Below, piece after piece: positions 39,871 through 50,656 of a stretch of DNA of 64,000 bases. Source of the stretch: Clostridia bacterium (GTDB lineage: Bacteria > Bacillota > Clostridia > Oscillospirales > Acutalibacteraceae); contig JAFQMC010000017.1 of NCBI GenBank assembly GCA_017421045.1, forward strand, positions 33,602 to 97,601, written 5' to 3'. The first letter of the stretch is position 1; the number at the start of each line of letters is the position of its first letter. Both the position numbers and the translations under genes were made by a program. Below the pieces are notes generated by a model. It was given only the letters and a program-made list of their open reading frames with translations, did not search any database and was not told the origin of the DNA.

Positions 39871-40311
39871 TTATGTAAGTTTTGTTATACAGACCTTAGT
39901 GCTGGGTATATTGAGCACTGTGGTCAATAGTTCAGAAATTTTCTCACGTGTAACCGCTGAGTCTCCGCCCTGACACGCTACAACCACACCCCTGATTGTG
40001 GGTTCATTTATTTTTTGAAGAGTTTTGCCGTCGTCAAGATAAATATATTCATAGGAATCTTCAAGAGTAATCAGAATTTTGGCAGTTCCTGCTCCTTCAA
40101 CACTCTGCACCATACTAAGCACTTCAGCAGTAAGTCTTTCTTCATAATCTACACTATTCAGCTCCGCAGGCATCGCGTTCTGAGACCCTCCTGAGAACTG
40201 ACCACTGAAAAAAATCAATATGATTGCGGCAAGTCCTACAACGATGAATACATAACGTGACTTTTCACTTGTAAGAATATCTTTTGGTTTTTTACTTTTA
40301 CTCTGTTCCAT
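39871..40311 (-). CDS. spoIIIAG: Stage III sporulation protein AG
   Basis: 146 aa; a single helix (YVFIVVGLAAIILIFF) and a C-terminal ring-building domain that forms the large mother-cell pore ring. The segment VEGAGTAKILITLEDSYEY is the typical AG core. It starts two bases after spoIIIAF ends. Confidence 0.92.
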   Translation of the reverse strand: MEQSKSKKPKDILTSEKSRYVFIVVGLAAIILIFFSGQFSGGSQNAMPAELNSVDYEERLTAEVLSMVQSVEGAGTAKILITLEDSYEYIYLDDGKTLQKINEPTIRGVVVACQGGDSAVTREKISELLTTVLNIPSTKVCITKLT

Positions 40312-40313
40312 AC

Positions 40314-40787
40314 TTACTCCGTCATAACTTCCGGTATTGTTCCGACTGCTGAGGAAACAAGTTCCTTAATTTCTTCTGTTTTGTCCAACTTTTCTTCTTG
40401 AATATATATATTCATTTTTCTGATATATATGCCACTGGATTCATTTACGGCTATTATGGTTTCAATATTTTCAGGATAAATATTCGCTTCATTCATCAAA
40501 GCTTTGGTATATTCATTAATGTATTCAGCGGTCTGTTTGAGTACCTGTTTGTCATAAACTGCAGTAAAATCATCCGCCTTGATATTACTGACATATTTAT
40601 TTTCGCTTAATTTTATATTTTTTAATGCAGTACATACAGGAGAAATCATTGCGCACATCATAAACACACTAATCACCAGTGTCATAATTTTTGTTGTATT
40701 ACCAGTTGGTGATATAAACTTTACTATGGCACACACAACCAACGAGCAACAAAGGGATGTTGCACATATATAGATTGAATTTGTCAC
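40314..40787 (-). CDS. spoIIIAF: Stage III sporulation protein AF
   Basis: 157 aa from a GTG at 40787 that overlaps the spoIIIAE stop (TAGTG), nine bases after AGGAGG. The 21-residue extension to a start at 40850 would lie inside spoIIIAE and has no ribosome site. Two N-terminal membrane helices (about 3-25 and 32-53) and a soluble C-terminal ring-building-like domain. Confidence 0.88.
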   Translation of the reverse strand: MTNSIYICATSLCCSLVVCAIVKFISPTGNTTKIMTLVISVFMMCAMISPVCTALKNIKLSENKYVSNIKADDFTAVYDKQVLKQTAEYINEYTKALMNEANIYPENIETIIAVNESSGIYIRKMNIYIQEEKLDKTEEIKELVSSAVGTIPEVMTE

Positions 40788-41944
40788 TATGAATACCCTC
40801 CTGCTGTAACAATCAGTGCCGTGGAAATAATAAATAATGCCATAACACATAAAATCACCGCAAGCAGTACACTGAGCACAGTGGAGATACCCGTGAGCAT
40901 ATGTTCAGGTGTGATGAGGTTCATCATCTGGGCAAAGGTTTTGCATATACCGATAGTAAAAAGCCATATTAAAAGTCGTATTACGATAGGCAAAAATACG
41001 GCACATACTGCAAATATCACAAAAACTCCCACACCGTTTTTCAGGATGTTCACACTGCCCTGCACTGTTCTGTATGCCTCAGACAATGCAGTTCCGACAA
41101 CGGGTATAAATGAGGACATTGTATATCGAACCGCTCTGGTGGAAACATTATCAACTGAGGCAGTTATTAGTGTTTTGAAGGTGAGAAATGCTGAAAACAC
41201 AGTGAAAGAGAAAGATAACATCCACTTGATTGTTTTTGAAAACATAGCGGTCAGGCTTTGCAGACGTATCTGTGGGACTATGCCCTCACAAATACTGACT
41301 CCTAAAAAAACATTAAGCATTGGTGAAATAACCCTTGAACTCAGCTGTGCTATACCCTCAGCAGCCATTATCATAACTGAATAGTAACCTGAACCGCTGA
41401 GAGTCTTGCCGCAAGAAATGAGGACCGCCACCATCACCGGGATATATGCAAGCATAAAATCGGAAGCTACAGCTACAGCATTGTTTGCAGATTCAATTAT
41501 TTTTGTAGCAGGAACAACCAGTGCACACGCAATACAAAGAGCGCTTACAACAGACAGAACCTCTGTCATAGTATTATTTGTAAGCCCATGAGAAAAGCCA
41601 TCCATTAGAGAGTAAATAAGTAAAACTGCCACTATCATAGGCAAAGACATAAAAACTGTTTTACTCTCATCCCCTGCGATACTCAGTATCTCGCTGATAA
41701 CAGATGTAAAACTCAGACGAGATACATCACCCTTTAAAACAGGATTCACTCCCATAGAGTCAAGTGAATCCTTCACATCTTCAGGAAGCCTCTCGTAAAG
41801 AGAATCAATATCTGCGGCTTCATATAATTCATCGGCAGAGTATTCAGAGAAACTGCACTCCTGAGCGTTACTTTCGGCAAAAGCTGTTGGGTGCACAGAC
41901 AGGAGCAACATCAGCACACCAAAGAACACAATAATCTTTTTCAT
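40787..41944 (-). CDS. spoIIIAE: Stage III sporulation protein AE
   Basis: 385 aa; a signal peptide (IIVFFGVLMLLLSVHPTAFA) then a soluble segment and about seven or eight helices; the largest membrane subunit of the SpoIIIA-SpoIIQ complex. Typical LTGISTVLSVLLAVI near the end. ATGA-type overlap with spoIIIAD. Confidence 0.94.
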   Translation of the reverse strand: MKKIIVFFGVLMLLLSVHPTAFAESNAQECSFSEYSADELYEAADIDSLYERLPEDVKDSLDSMGVNPVLKGDVSRLSFTSVISEILSIAGDESKTVFMSLPMIVAVLLIYSLMDGFSHGLTNNTMTEVLSVVSALCIACALVVPATKIIESANNAVAVASDFMLAYIPVMVAVLISCGKTLSGSGYYSVMIMAAEGIAQLSSRVISPMLNVFLGVSICEGIVPQIRLQSLTAMFSKTIKWMLSFSFTVFSAFLTFKTLITASVDNVSTRAVRYTMSSFIPVVGTALSEAYRTVQGSVNILKNGVGVFVIFAVCAVFLPIVIRLLIWLFTIGICKTFAQMMNLITPEHMLTGISTVLSVLLAVILCVMALFIISTALIVTAGGYS

Positions 41945-42336
41945 ATTCCACCATTACTAAGGCTTAATGCAAGCTCCAAAAACTCCTCAAACAAAGGTAA
42001 CGCTGTTATCAGTACGCAAATTCTGCCCGAGAGAAGCACCATGGAGGAAAGTGCATTCTGAGACGCATCCTTGCAGCAATCGCAGGAAAACTCCGTGAGA
42101 AAACAGACTCCAAGACATTTAAGAAGGACTTCTATGTATTTGGTGTCAAGGTTTGTCCTCTCGAAGATCTCGTCTACAGAGGTCAGTGCAACAACAACTG
42201 AGGACAGAATATATACTCCAATCAAAACAACTCCTGATACTGCAAGAATGAGCGAATATTCAGCGTTGTTTTTCTTGAGAAATACTGCAAGAATCGATGC
42301 AACTACACCGGCTGCACAAATACTTATTATATTCAA
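41941..42336 (-). CDS. spoIIIAD: Stage III sporulation protein AD
   Basis: 131 aa with about four helices, related in fold to SpoIIIAC. Segments AAGVVASILAVFLKKNNAEYS and LLSGRICVLITALPLFEEFL (shown as separate family blocks) are typical. Overlaps both neighbours by four bases. Confidence 0.93.
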   Translation of the reverse strand: MNIISICAAGVVASILAVFLKKNNAEYSLILAVSGVVLIGVYILSSVVVALTSVDEIFERTNLDTKYIEVLLKCLGVCFLTEFSCDCCKDASQNALSSMVLLSGRICVLITALPLFEEFLELALSLSNGGI

Positions 42337-42527
42337 AATCCGAACACCTGCTTAATCGTATCGAACAAATCGCTGATCTCACCGATTATCATCATCAACG
42401 CAACGATGAGACCTGCAATTGTCGTAAGCAGTGCTTGGTCTTCTCTGCCGCTACGTATAAGAAGTTGGTTAAGTACAGCTACAATTATACCGATAGCGGC
42501 AATCTTAAATATCATATCAACATCCAT
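42333..42527 (-). CDS. spoIIIAC: Stage III sporulation protein AC
   Basis: 64-aa membrane protein with two helices (IAAIGIIVAVLNQLLI and LIVALMMIIGEI), the smallest subunit of the channel complex. Normal length. Lies seven bases after spoIIIAB. Confidence 0.93.
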   Translation of the reverse strand: MDVDMIFKIAAIGIIVAVLNQLLIRSGREDQALLTTIAGLIVALMMIIGEISDLFDTIKQVFGF

Positions 42528-42534
42528 AGTTACC

Positions 42535-43032
42535 TCACAAAACCATAAGAGCTACAGCACATCCCATAGAAAATCCCAATACACGATATAGCTTTGATTT
42601 TTTGTCTACAGCGTCCTTAGCTTCGGCAAGTTTCTCCGAAAGCAGCTCACGATACAATTCACAATTTGAGATTTGCCCCTCTGTGTCTGAGACACCTAAG
42701 CCTTCGCCGAATCGTTTGAGCAGAGCTTTGTCCTCTTTGCTGAGTGCGCATACGATATTTATTTCGTCAACGCAACTGTTAAAGAAATCCGTAAAACCTA
42801 CGTCGTCTGTAAGCTCCCTACAAAAACATTCAAAGCCCTGAGCGCTCTCAAAACTTTCATTTACTACTCTGCTTATTTCAAAGCCACCGAAGGAAATTAA
42901 AGACTTCATCTTAGTAATAGCAACAATTATGGTACTGAGGCTCTGTCTTCGTGCTTCCAGACGTGTGGAAAACCAGTTTCCAAGAAGTGTTGAACACAGG
43001 ATCACAATAATCACAAGCACAAAATTAATCAT
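42535..43032 (-). CDS. spoIIIAB: Stage III sporulation protein AB
   Basis: 165 aa; helices at both ends (FVLVIIVILCSTLLGNW and VLGFSMGCAVALMVL) around a helical cytoplasmic domain, resembling the type II secretion F-domain. Probable partner of the SpoIIIAA ATPase. Overlaps spoIIIAA by eight bases. Confidence 0.93.
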   Translation of the reverse strand: MINFVLVIIVILCSTLLGNWFSTRLEARRQSLSTIIVAITKMKSLISFGGFEISRVVNESFESAQGFECFCRELTDDVGFTDFFNSCVDEINIVCALSKEDKALLKRFGEGLGVSDTEGQISNCELYRELLSEKLAEAKDAVDKKSKLYRVLGFSMGCAVALMVL

Positions 43033-43975
43033 TGAGCACAGCTTCCGCAGAACACCTGCTGATTATTTCACCCGGGGCATGCCTTCCTCTTAGAAAAACA
43101 ACCTCTTCAAAGGCACCGGTTTTAAGAATCTCTTTCAAATTATTTCTATTTGCAAGCTCGTCTTTGTTGCCTGCGTGCATTGAAGCTATGAATCTGACTC
43201 CGCTGTTTACACCTGAAAGAAGTGCTTTTGCATCTGTGGCAGACCCGATTTCATCACAGATAATTATCTCCGGCGAAAGGGATCTGACCGATTGCTCTAT
43301 CCCGACAGAACGTGGATATCCGTCTAAGATATCGGACATTCCCACATCGTTCTGACTTATGCCATGATATACGCTCGCAAGCTCTCCCCTTGTATCTATC
43401 AGGGACACCTTACGTTTATATTCAGTGGACAATACTCGTGCCATATCACGTAAAACAGTAGTTTTGCCGCTGCAAGGACTACCGCACAGAAGCAGTCCGC
43501 CACTCTTTTTTTCGAAATCTGCAGTGATGTTTTCGGCACATCCTTTGAACTCTCGAGCAATTCTGATTGAAACAGTCGATATATCTCTGATATTCAATAT
43601 TTCTCCCGATGTGACAACTGCTGTCCCCGAGATGCCGGCTCTGTGACCGCCTTTTATAGTAATAAATCCCTCTTTAATCTCGCTGATATGAGAGTATACC
43701 GAATAACCGCAGACATTATTGAAACATTCTATTACGTCCTTTGATTCGGATACAGTAAGTTTCTGTGTGCTAAAATCATCAGTGAGACAGCCATTCGCCG
43801 TCAGATACTTCTGCTCTCCGCTGAGATAAACACACACAGGTCTTCCTGCACGAAGAACAACCTCCTGAACACTGTCTGTTACAGATAAAGTTGCTGAAAT
43901 AACCTTTTGACGTATATGTACGGGTAAGACTCTGAGTGCGGATTCCAAAGAGTGGTTATTTGCGTGTTCTGTCAT
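43025..43975 (-). CDS. spoIIIAA: Stage III sporulation protein AA, secretion-type ATPase
   Basis: Cytoplasmic ATPase that energises the SpoIIIA-SpoIIQ channel. About 316 aa; I prefer the ATG at 43975 over those at 43984 and 43981 because AAAGG would be too close to them. Walker A is GSPCSGKTTVLRD; Walker B-like EIIICDEIG; ASMHAGN matches the His box of secretion ATPases. First gene of the operon behind a sigma-E promoter. Confidence 0.95.
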   Translation of the reverse strand: MTEHANNHSLESALRVLPVHIRQKVISATLSVTDSVQEVVLRAGRPVCVYLSGEQKYLTANGCLTDDFSTQKLTVSESKDVIECFNNVCGYSVYSHISEIKEGFITIKGGHRAGISGTAVVTSGEILNIRDISTVSIRIAREFKGCAENITADFEKKSGGLLLCGSPCSGKTTVLRDMARVLSTEYKRKVSLIDTRGELASVYHGISQNDVGMSDILDGYPRSVGIEQSVRSLSPEIIICDEIGSATDAKALLSGVNSGVRFIASMHAGNKDELANRNNLKEILKTGAFEEVVFLRGRHAPGEIISRCSAEAVLND

Positions 43976-43995
43976 TTTCATCATCCTTTCAATAA

Positions 43996-44024
43996 TCTGT
44001 ATGAAAGCTTGACCAAATTTATGA
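43996..44024 (-). promoter_or_regulatory. Sigma-E promoter of the spoIIIA operon
   Basis: Minus strand TCATAAA (44018-44024), 14-base spacer, CATACAGA (43996-44003). Matches the Bacillus sigma-E pattern kmATATT-N(13-14)-CATACAnT with few differences. It lies about 20 bp before the start codon and directly behind the ligA terminator. Confidence 0.75.
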
Positions 44025-44040
44025 TAGACAAAAAAGAAAA

Positions 44041-44074
44041 AGCCTGAGACTTGTGATAAACACAGCCTCAGGCT
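44041..44074 (-). terminator. Terminator after ligA
   Basis: Minus strand AGCCTGAG...CTCAGGCT, an eight-bp stem extended by inner TGTG/CACA pairs, followed by TTTTTCTTTTTT. The T tract reaches to within a few bases of the spoIIIA -35. Confidence 0.88.
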
Positions 44075-44086
44075 AAATTTATTAAG

Positions 44087-46090
<2,004 letters not shown>

Positions 46091-46669
46091 TTACTTATTA
46101 TTAACTGCGGATGTTCCTTTTTCTCTCAGGTATGTAGACTCCATATCAGCAAGGTGGAGCTTCACTGCTAAGGGGTATTTTTCGTATGCCTGACTGACAG
46201 TATATCCCTGACCGTCATCAAAACTACCCATATGCCAGCGAATAGCCATAGCTTCGTCAAGACGAAGTCTCATAAAACGTTCAATAAGAAACACAGACTT
46301 TTCGCCATGTCCAAAGGGAAATTTATCCTCGATGCTGTAATAGGGCTGTTTTTCCCACTGGCCTGTCAAATCGTTCTTAACATTACGGGTGGAAACCTTA
46401 TAGAACTCAGCCTTGCAGACATCGTGCAGAAGTGCACAGATTGCAAAGCTCTCTTCACTGTCCACACCTTCCTCGAAATGCTTTTCCATCATGGTGTTAT
46501 AAACACTTACGGAATGCATTACAAGTCCGTTTTCGCAAGCACAGTGATACTTGGTGCTTGCAGGAGCATCGAAGAAATCTGTATTCATAAGCCAATTCAG
46601 AAGCTCCTCAGAGCCCTGACGGCTGATATTCTCTCTAAATATTCTGATAAACTCTTCTCTTGCGTTCAT
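46091..46669 (-). CDS. HD-domain phosphohydrolase
   Basis: 192 aa from the ATG at 46669 after GAGG; a GTG four codons earlier overlaps that site. HD signature: His in GLVMHSVSVYN and His-Asp in ICALLHDVCKAEFYK, with later His residues in FGHGEKS and IRWHMG completing the metal site. Substrate unknown; such proteins cleave nucleotides or nucleic-acid phosphates. It lies between the YwlG-like gene and ligA. Confidence 0.82.
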   Translation of the reverse strand: MNAREEFIRIFRENISRQGSEELLNWLMNTDFFDAPASTKYHCACENGLVMHSVSVYNTMMEKHFEEGVDSEESFAICALLHDVCKAEFYKVSTRNVKNDLTGQWEKQPYYSIEDKFPFGHGEKSVFLIERFMRLRLDEAMAIRWHMGSFDDGQGYTVSQAYEKYPLAVKLHLADMESTYLREKGTSAVNNK

Positions 46670-46677
46670 AATACACC

Positions 46678-47244
46678 TCACAAAAGTTCGTTATTATAGA
46701 TTGCACGCTCACCGCCGATAAACTTCGGGCGTGTGCGAGCACAAATTACCATTGCATGACCTATGGTTCGGGTCTCGGTCTTAACGGGGACTGCGGTTGC
46801 TCTCAGATGCATACCGATAAGTGTACCTCCGACATCCATTCCGGCATCGGCTTTTACATTTTCAACCATCACAGGGTCAGAAAAAAGTGAATACGCGAGG
46901 GTAGCACTGGCGCCTCCTGCGTGAGCATGAGGAATAACGTTTACAATATCAAGATTCTGGCGTAGGGCAACTTCTCTCTCTACCACAAGCGCACGATTCA
47001 GATGCTCACAGCACTGTGCTGCGAGAAAAACTCCTCGGGAACTAAGCTCAGGCAATAGAACCGCATACAGAGCTTTTGCGGCATCAGCGCTGGACGAAGT
47101 GCCTATATGCTCGCCACACATTTCACTTGATGAACAACCCAGCACAAAGATGTCACCTTCTTTGAGATTAGCTTTCCCCAAAAGTTCTGAAAGAACCGAC
47201 TGTGCGTCTGCTTTTATTTTCTCTAATAAATTATTATTAACCAT
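46678..47244 (-). CDS. YwlG-family (UPF0340/DUF436) protein
   Basis: 188 aa from the ATG at 47244 with GAGG upstream; nine further codons would reach into the preceding terminator. Conserved family blocks: FVLGCSSSEMCGEHIGT, AAQCCEHLNRALVVER, and DVGGTLIGMHL. Function not established. Starts only 22 bp after a terminator, so it probably depends on read-through. Confidence 0.88.
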   Translation of the reverse strand: MVNNNLLEKIKADAQSVLSELLGKANLKEGDIFVLGCSSSEMCGEHIGTSSSADAAKALYAVLLPELSSRGVFLAAQCCEHLNRALVVEREVALRQNLDIVNVIPHAHAGGASATLAYSLFSDPVMVENVKADAGMDVGGTLIGMHLRATAVPVKTETRTIGHAMVICARTRPKFIGGERAIYNNELL

Positions 47245-47266
47245 AGTATTCCTCACTAAAAAAACA

Positions 47267-47292
47267 GGCATCCCCTATATATAGAGGATGCC
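47267..47292 (-). terminator. Terminator after ispH-S1
   Basis: Minus strand GGCATCCTCT/AGGGGATGCC with one mismatch and a short AT loop, followed by TGTTTTTTAG. Lies between ispH-S1 and the YwlG-like gene. Confidence 0.8.
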
Positions 47293-47308
47293 CAAAAATC
47301 AGCTATAA

Positions 47309-49345
47309 TTATTCTTCGGTTGCTTCCTCTGTAGCAGCAACTTCCTCTGTTGCAGGAGCCTCAGCAACTGCAACAACCTCTTCCTCAACGGGAGCGGTCT
47401 CTACCTCTGCCTCGGGAAGGAGAGCTCTGACAGAAAGGCTTACGCGCTTCTTGTCAAAATCAATAGCAACAATCTTTGCCTCAAGCTCGTCGCCTACGGA
47501 TACTACATCCTGGGGCTTCTCAACGTGCTTGTTAGCGAGCTGAGAAATGTGGATGAGACCATCGATACCGGGAATGATTGTAGCAAATGCACCGAAAGTA
47601 GTGATGCCTGCAATCTTAACGGTAGCAACGGAATCAACAGGATAGTCGCGACGGAGAATCTCCCAGGGATTGTCCTCTGCCTTCTTGAAGCCGAGAGAAA
47701 TCTTGCTTGTCTCGGTGTTGAAGTCCTTAACGTAAACCTCTACAGTGTCGCCAACATTAACAACCTCAGAGGGGTGCTTGATTCTTGTCCAGGAAAGCTC
47801 GGAGATGTGAATCATACCGAAAACGCCGCCGAGGTCTACGAATGCACCGTAGGTTGTGAGAGACTTAACAGTACCTGTATATGTTTTGCCTACTTCAATG
47901 TTCTCCCAGAATGCAGCCTTAAGCTCGGATCTCTGGTCTCTGAGAACGCTCTTGATGGAGCCGACAATCTTCTTGCGTCTGCCACGCTGTGAAACCTCGA
48001 GGAGTCTGAACTCTACCTCTGTGTGAAGAAGAGGAGTAAGGTCTTCCATACGAGTCATAGATGCCTGGGATGCAGGGATGAATACACGATTGTTGCGTGC
48101 GAATACGATAACGCCGCCGTTAACAACCTCGATAACCTCGCCGCTGAGAACTGCGTTCTCCTCAGCAAGCTTCTCAAGCTCGTCCCAGTCTTTCTTTGCG
48201 TCAACTCTGCGCTTGGAGAGCATGATTGTGCCCTCTACATCGTTGGTCTTCATGATGAGAAGCTCAATCTCATCGCCGACCTTGACGAAGTCTGCGGGGT
48301 CATGCACAGGGCCGAAGGAAAGCTCCTCAGCAGGAATGAAACCAGCCTGCTTTCTGCCTACATCAACATACACTTCTGTGGGAGTGATGCTGATTACAGT
48401 ACCCATTACCCTTTCGTTTGTATTTAAGCCCTTGAGGTTTTCTTCCAAAAGAGCCTCAAAATCTTCAGTTTCGTTTGTTACACCGGATGTGGTTAATTCT
48501 GCCATTTTATCCAGTACCTCCTTTATTATCCTTGCAGGAGTGGAAGCTCCCGCAGTTACGCCAACTGAGCAGGCATTGCTTAATCTCTCTGTAGGCAAGT
48601 CGTCTGCCGTCTGAATCCACAGGGTATCCTTGCACACACGGCTGCAAAGCTCAAAGAGCTTCGAGGTGTTGGAGCTTTTCTTGTCCCCTATGACAATCAT
48701 AAAGTCAGAATCCGCCGCCAGATTTTCGGCTTCCGCCTGTCGGCTATGCGTAGCACTACATATTGTATCAAAGATTTCCGGATTTGTACAGACTTTTTTT
48801 ATCGTTTTGAAACATTTTTTCCATTCTTTTTCGCTAAAAGTAGTCTGAGCAACATAAATCGCAGAGTTATATTTCTCTTGCGGAATATTCTTCAATAAAT
48901 TGTTGAGTTCGTCATTATCTTTATAGGTATAGCAGGGTATCATAGCATGGCCCATTATACCCTGCACTTCGGGATGATTCTCGTCCCCTGCAATAAATAC
49001 AGATTTGTTCTTTTCAGGATCAGCACCTGCAACGATGGAATGAATTTTTGAAACAAAGGGACAGGTTGCATCACAGCACTCAAGTCCTAAACTCTGTATT
49101 TCATCCATAACTCTACGCGATACTCCGTGAGAACGAACAACGACGGTGGCTCCTTCGGGAGTATCTGAGGGCTTATCTATAGTCACAGCACCTCTGCTTT
49201 TGAGTTCATTGACCATCTCCGTGTTGTGGATAATGGGTCCGAGGGTTGCAACAGACTTTCCATCATCAAGGAGTGAGTACACCTTTTTGACGGCTCTGTT
49301 GACACCAAAGCAGAAGCCTGCGGTTTTAGCCAGCTTTATTTCCAT
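47309..49345 (-). CDS. ispH: Bifunctional HMBPP reductase IspH / ribosomal protein S1 fusion
   Basis: 678 aa. Residues about 1-285 are IspH, the last MEP step (HMBPP to IPP and DMAPP), with the three cluster cysteines in GFCFGVNRA, CCDATCPFV and ICSATHSRQ. Residues about 310-650 hold four S1 RNA-binding domains (e.g. GTVISITPTEVYVDVGRKQ and SLTTYGAFVDLGGVFGMIH), then an acidic Glu/Val/Ala tail. The ATG at 49345 gives the normal IspH N-terminus (MEIKLAKTAG) and overlaps plsC by 20 bases; the upstream extension is antisense-like filler inside plsC. The Shine-Dalgarno (GGGAAG) is weak. This fusion is known in Clostridia. Confidence 0.95.
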   Translation of the reverse strand: MEIKLAKTAGFCFGVNRAVKKVYSLLDDGKSVATLGPIIHNTEMVNELKSRGAVTIDKPSDTPEGATVVVRSHGVSRRVMDEIQSLGLECCDATCPFVSKIHSIVAGADPEKNKSVFIAGDENHPEVQGIMGHAMIPCYTYKDNDELNNLLKNIPQEKYNSAIYVAQTTFSEKEWKKCFKTIKKVCTNPEIFDTICSATHSRQAEAENLAADSDFMIVIGDKKSSNTSKLFELCSRVCKDTLWIQTADDLPTERLSNACSVGVTAGASTPARIIKEVLDKMAELTTSGVTNETEDFEALLEENLKGLNTNERVMGTVISITPTEVYVDVGRKQAGFIPAEELSFGPVHDPADFVKVGDEIELLIMKTNDVEGTIMLSKRRVDAKKDWDELEKLAEENAVLSGEVIEVVNGGVIVFARNNRVFIPASQASMTRMEDLTPLLHTEVEFRLLEVSQRGRRKKIVGSIKSVLRDQRSELKAAFWENIEVGKTYTGTVKSLTTYGAFVDLGGVFGMIHISELSWTRIKHPSEVVNVGDTVEVYVKDFNTETSKISLGFKKAEDNPWEILRRDYPVDSVATVKIAGITTFGAFATIIPGIDGLIHISQLANKHVEKPQDVVSVGDELEAKIVAIDFDKKRVSLSVRALLPEAEVETAPVEEEVVAVAEAPATEEVAATEEATEE

Positions 49346-49964
49346 ATTTATCAGCTTCCCATAACACTGTGATTTTGTCCATAAGCTTTCTTGAAGCATC
49401 ACGGAACTCTCTGGGCCCGCCATTGACAATGCCTAACTCCGCAGTGGAAACAGGCTCACCGAAGCGTATGTAACGGCGTGAGAAAAGATGTTTTTTCTTG
49501 GTTCTGTATGTAACAGATACCGGCACTACCATACAATCCATCTGATGAGCAAGCATAACTGCACCACTTCTGGGTCGGAGAAGTTCGCCTGTCTTTGAAC
49601 GTGTACCCTCGATGAAGATACCAATGGCATCACCATCGTCTATCATAGCCTTGGCATTGTTGATTGAATCCCAGTCACCTTTGCCTCTTTCAACGGGGAA
49701 AGCACCGAGCTTTGTAAAAAGCCAGTTTGTAAAAGGAGACTGGAAAAGCTCCATCTTTGCCATAAAGCGGATCTGGCGTTTCTGCCCAACTCCAACTAAA
49801 ATGGGATCAACAGCAGAAATATGATTAGCCGCGAAGATATATCTGCCTTCTTTTGGGATATTGTTGGAGTTTGTGTACTTGGTGCGGAAGAATGGCCACA
49901 AAACAATCGCAACAAGCCACTTCATCACCCTATAGAAGGATTTGCTGAACTTTACTTCTTTCAC
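49326..49964 (-). CDS. plsC: 1-acyl-sn-glycerol-3-phosphate acyltransferase
   Basis: Makes phosphatidate, the substrate of CdsA. 212 aa; acyltransferase motif I NHISAVD (HxxxxD), motif III FIEGTRSKTG, and one N-terminal membrane segment. GTG start overlapping the cmk stop (GTGA), with GAGGAG eight bases upstream. Confidence 0.93.
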   Translation of the reverse strand: MKEVKFSKSFYRVMKWLVAIVLWPFFRTKYTNSNNIPKEGRYIFAANHISAVDPILVGVGQKRQIRFMAKMELFQSPFTNWLFTKLGAFPVERGKGDWDSINNAKAMIDDGDAIGIFIEGTRSKTGELLRPRSGAVMLAHQMDCMVVPVSVTYRTKKKHLFSRRYIRFGEPVSTAELGIVNGGPREFRDASRKLMDKITVLWEADKYGNKAG

Positions 49965-50632
49965 TTGCTGTTCTCCTCTATTGTCTTGATAAGCAGATCG
50001 ATGGACTCCTGAAGATTAAGCTCGGATGTGTCTACAAGGATGCTGTCCTCAGCAGGTCTGAGGGGAGCGATGGGTCTGTTCATATCGTTATTATCACGCT
50101 CTATAACATCAGCGAGAACATCCTCGTATACAACTGACTGGCCTTTTTCAATAAGTTCATCATATCTGCGACGAGCACGAATCTCTGCAGATGCAGTGAG
50201 AAAGATCTTAACCTTTGCATCAGGCAAAACAACAGTACCGATATCTCTGCCGTCCATGATTACATCGTACTCTTTTGCCATATCACGCTGAAGTGAGAGA
50301 AGATATTCTCTTACCTCAGGTATCGCCGAAGTTCTGGATGCTGCCATGGAGACCTGCTCTGTTCTGATAAGTCCCGACACGTCCTCACCATTGAGAATAA
50401 CAAGCTGATTCTTCTTCTCGTCACGTGCAAGGGTTACATCAACATCTTTAAGAAGAGCAACTACAGCATCGGTATCCTGAGGATCAACACCTGCACGCAG
50501 GGTATAAAGACCTATAGCGCGGTACATTGCTCCTGTGTCAACGTAGATAAATCCAAGGTGCTTTGCAGCAGCTTTGGCGATAGTAGATTTGCCTGCACCT
50601 GCAGGGCCGTCAATAGCAATAGCGATAGACAT
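49961..50632 (-). CDS. cmk: Cytidylate kinase
   Basis: Phosphorylates CMP and dCMP. 223 aa from the ATG at 50632 (GGAG eight bases upstream); a GTG three codons earlier overlaps that site. P-loop AIDGPAGAGKST, then YVDTGAMYRAIGL and the CMP site MDGRDIGTVVLP. The order cmk-plsC-ispH-S1 is a common clostridial unit. Confidence 0.96.
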   Translation of the reverse strand: MSIAIAIDGPAGAGKSTIAKAAAKHLGFIYVDTGAMYRAIGLYTLRAGVDPQDTDAVVALLKDVDVTLARDEKKNQLVILNGEDVSGLIRTEQVSMAASRTSAIPEVREYLLSLQRDMAKEYDVIMDGRDIGTVVLPDAKVKIFLTASAEIRARRRYDELIEKGQSVVYEDVLADVIERDNNDMNRPIAPLRPAEDSILVDTSELNLQESIDLLIKTIEENSK

Positions 50633-50656
50633 AAATAACACTCCTGTTAATAAAAT

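Noticed and set aside
49346-49429. 28-residue N-terminal extension of IspH-S1
   Set aside because: It lies inside plsC in another frame, has no ribosome site, and known IspH proteins begin at the ATG at 49345.
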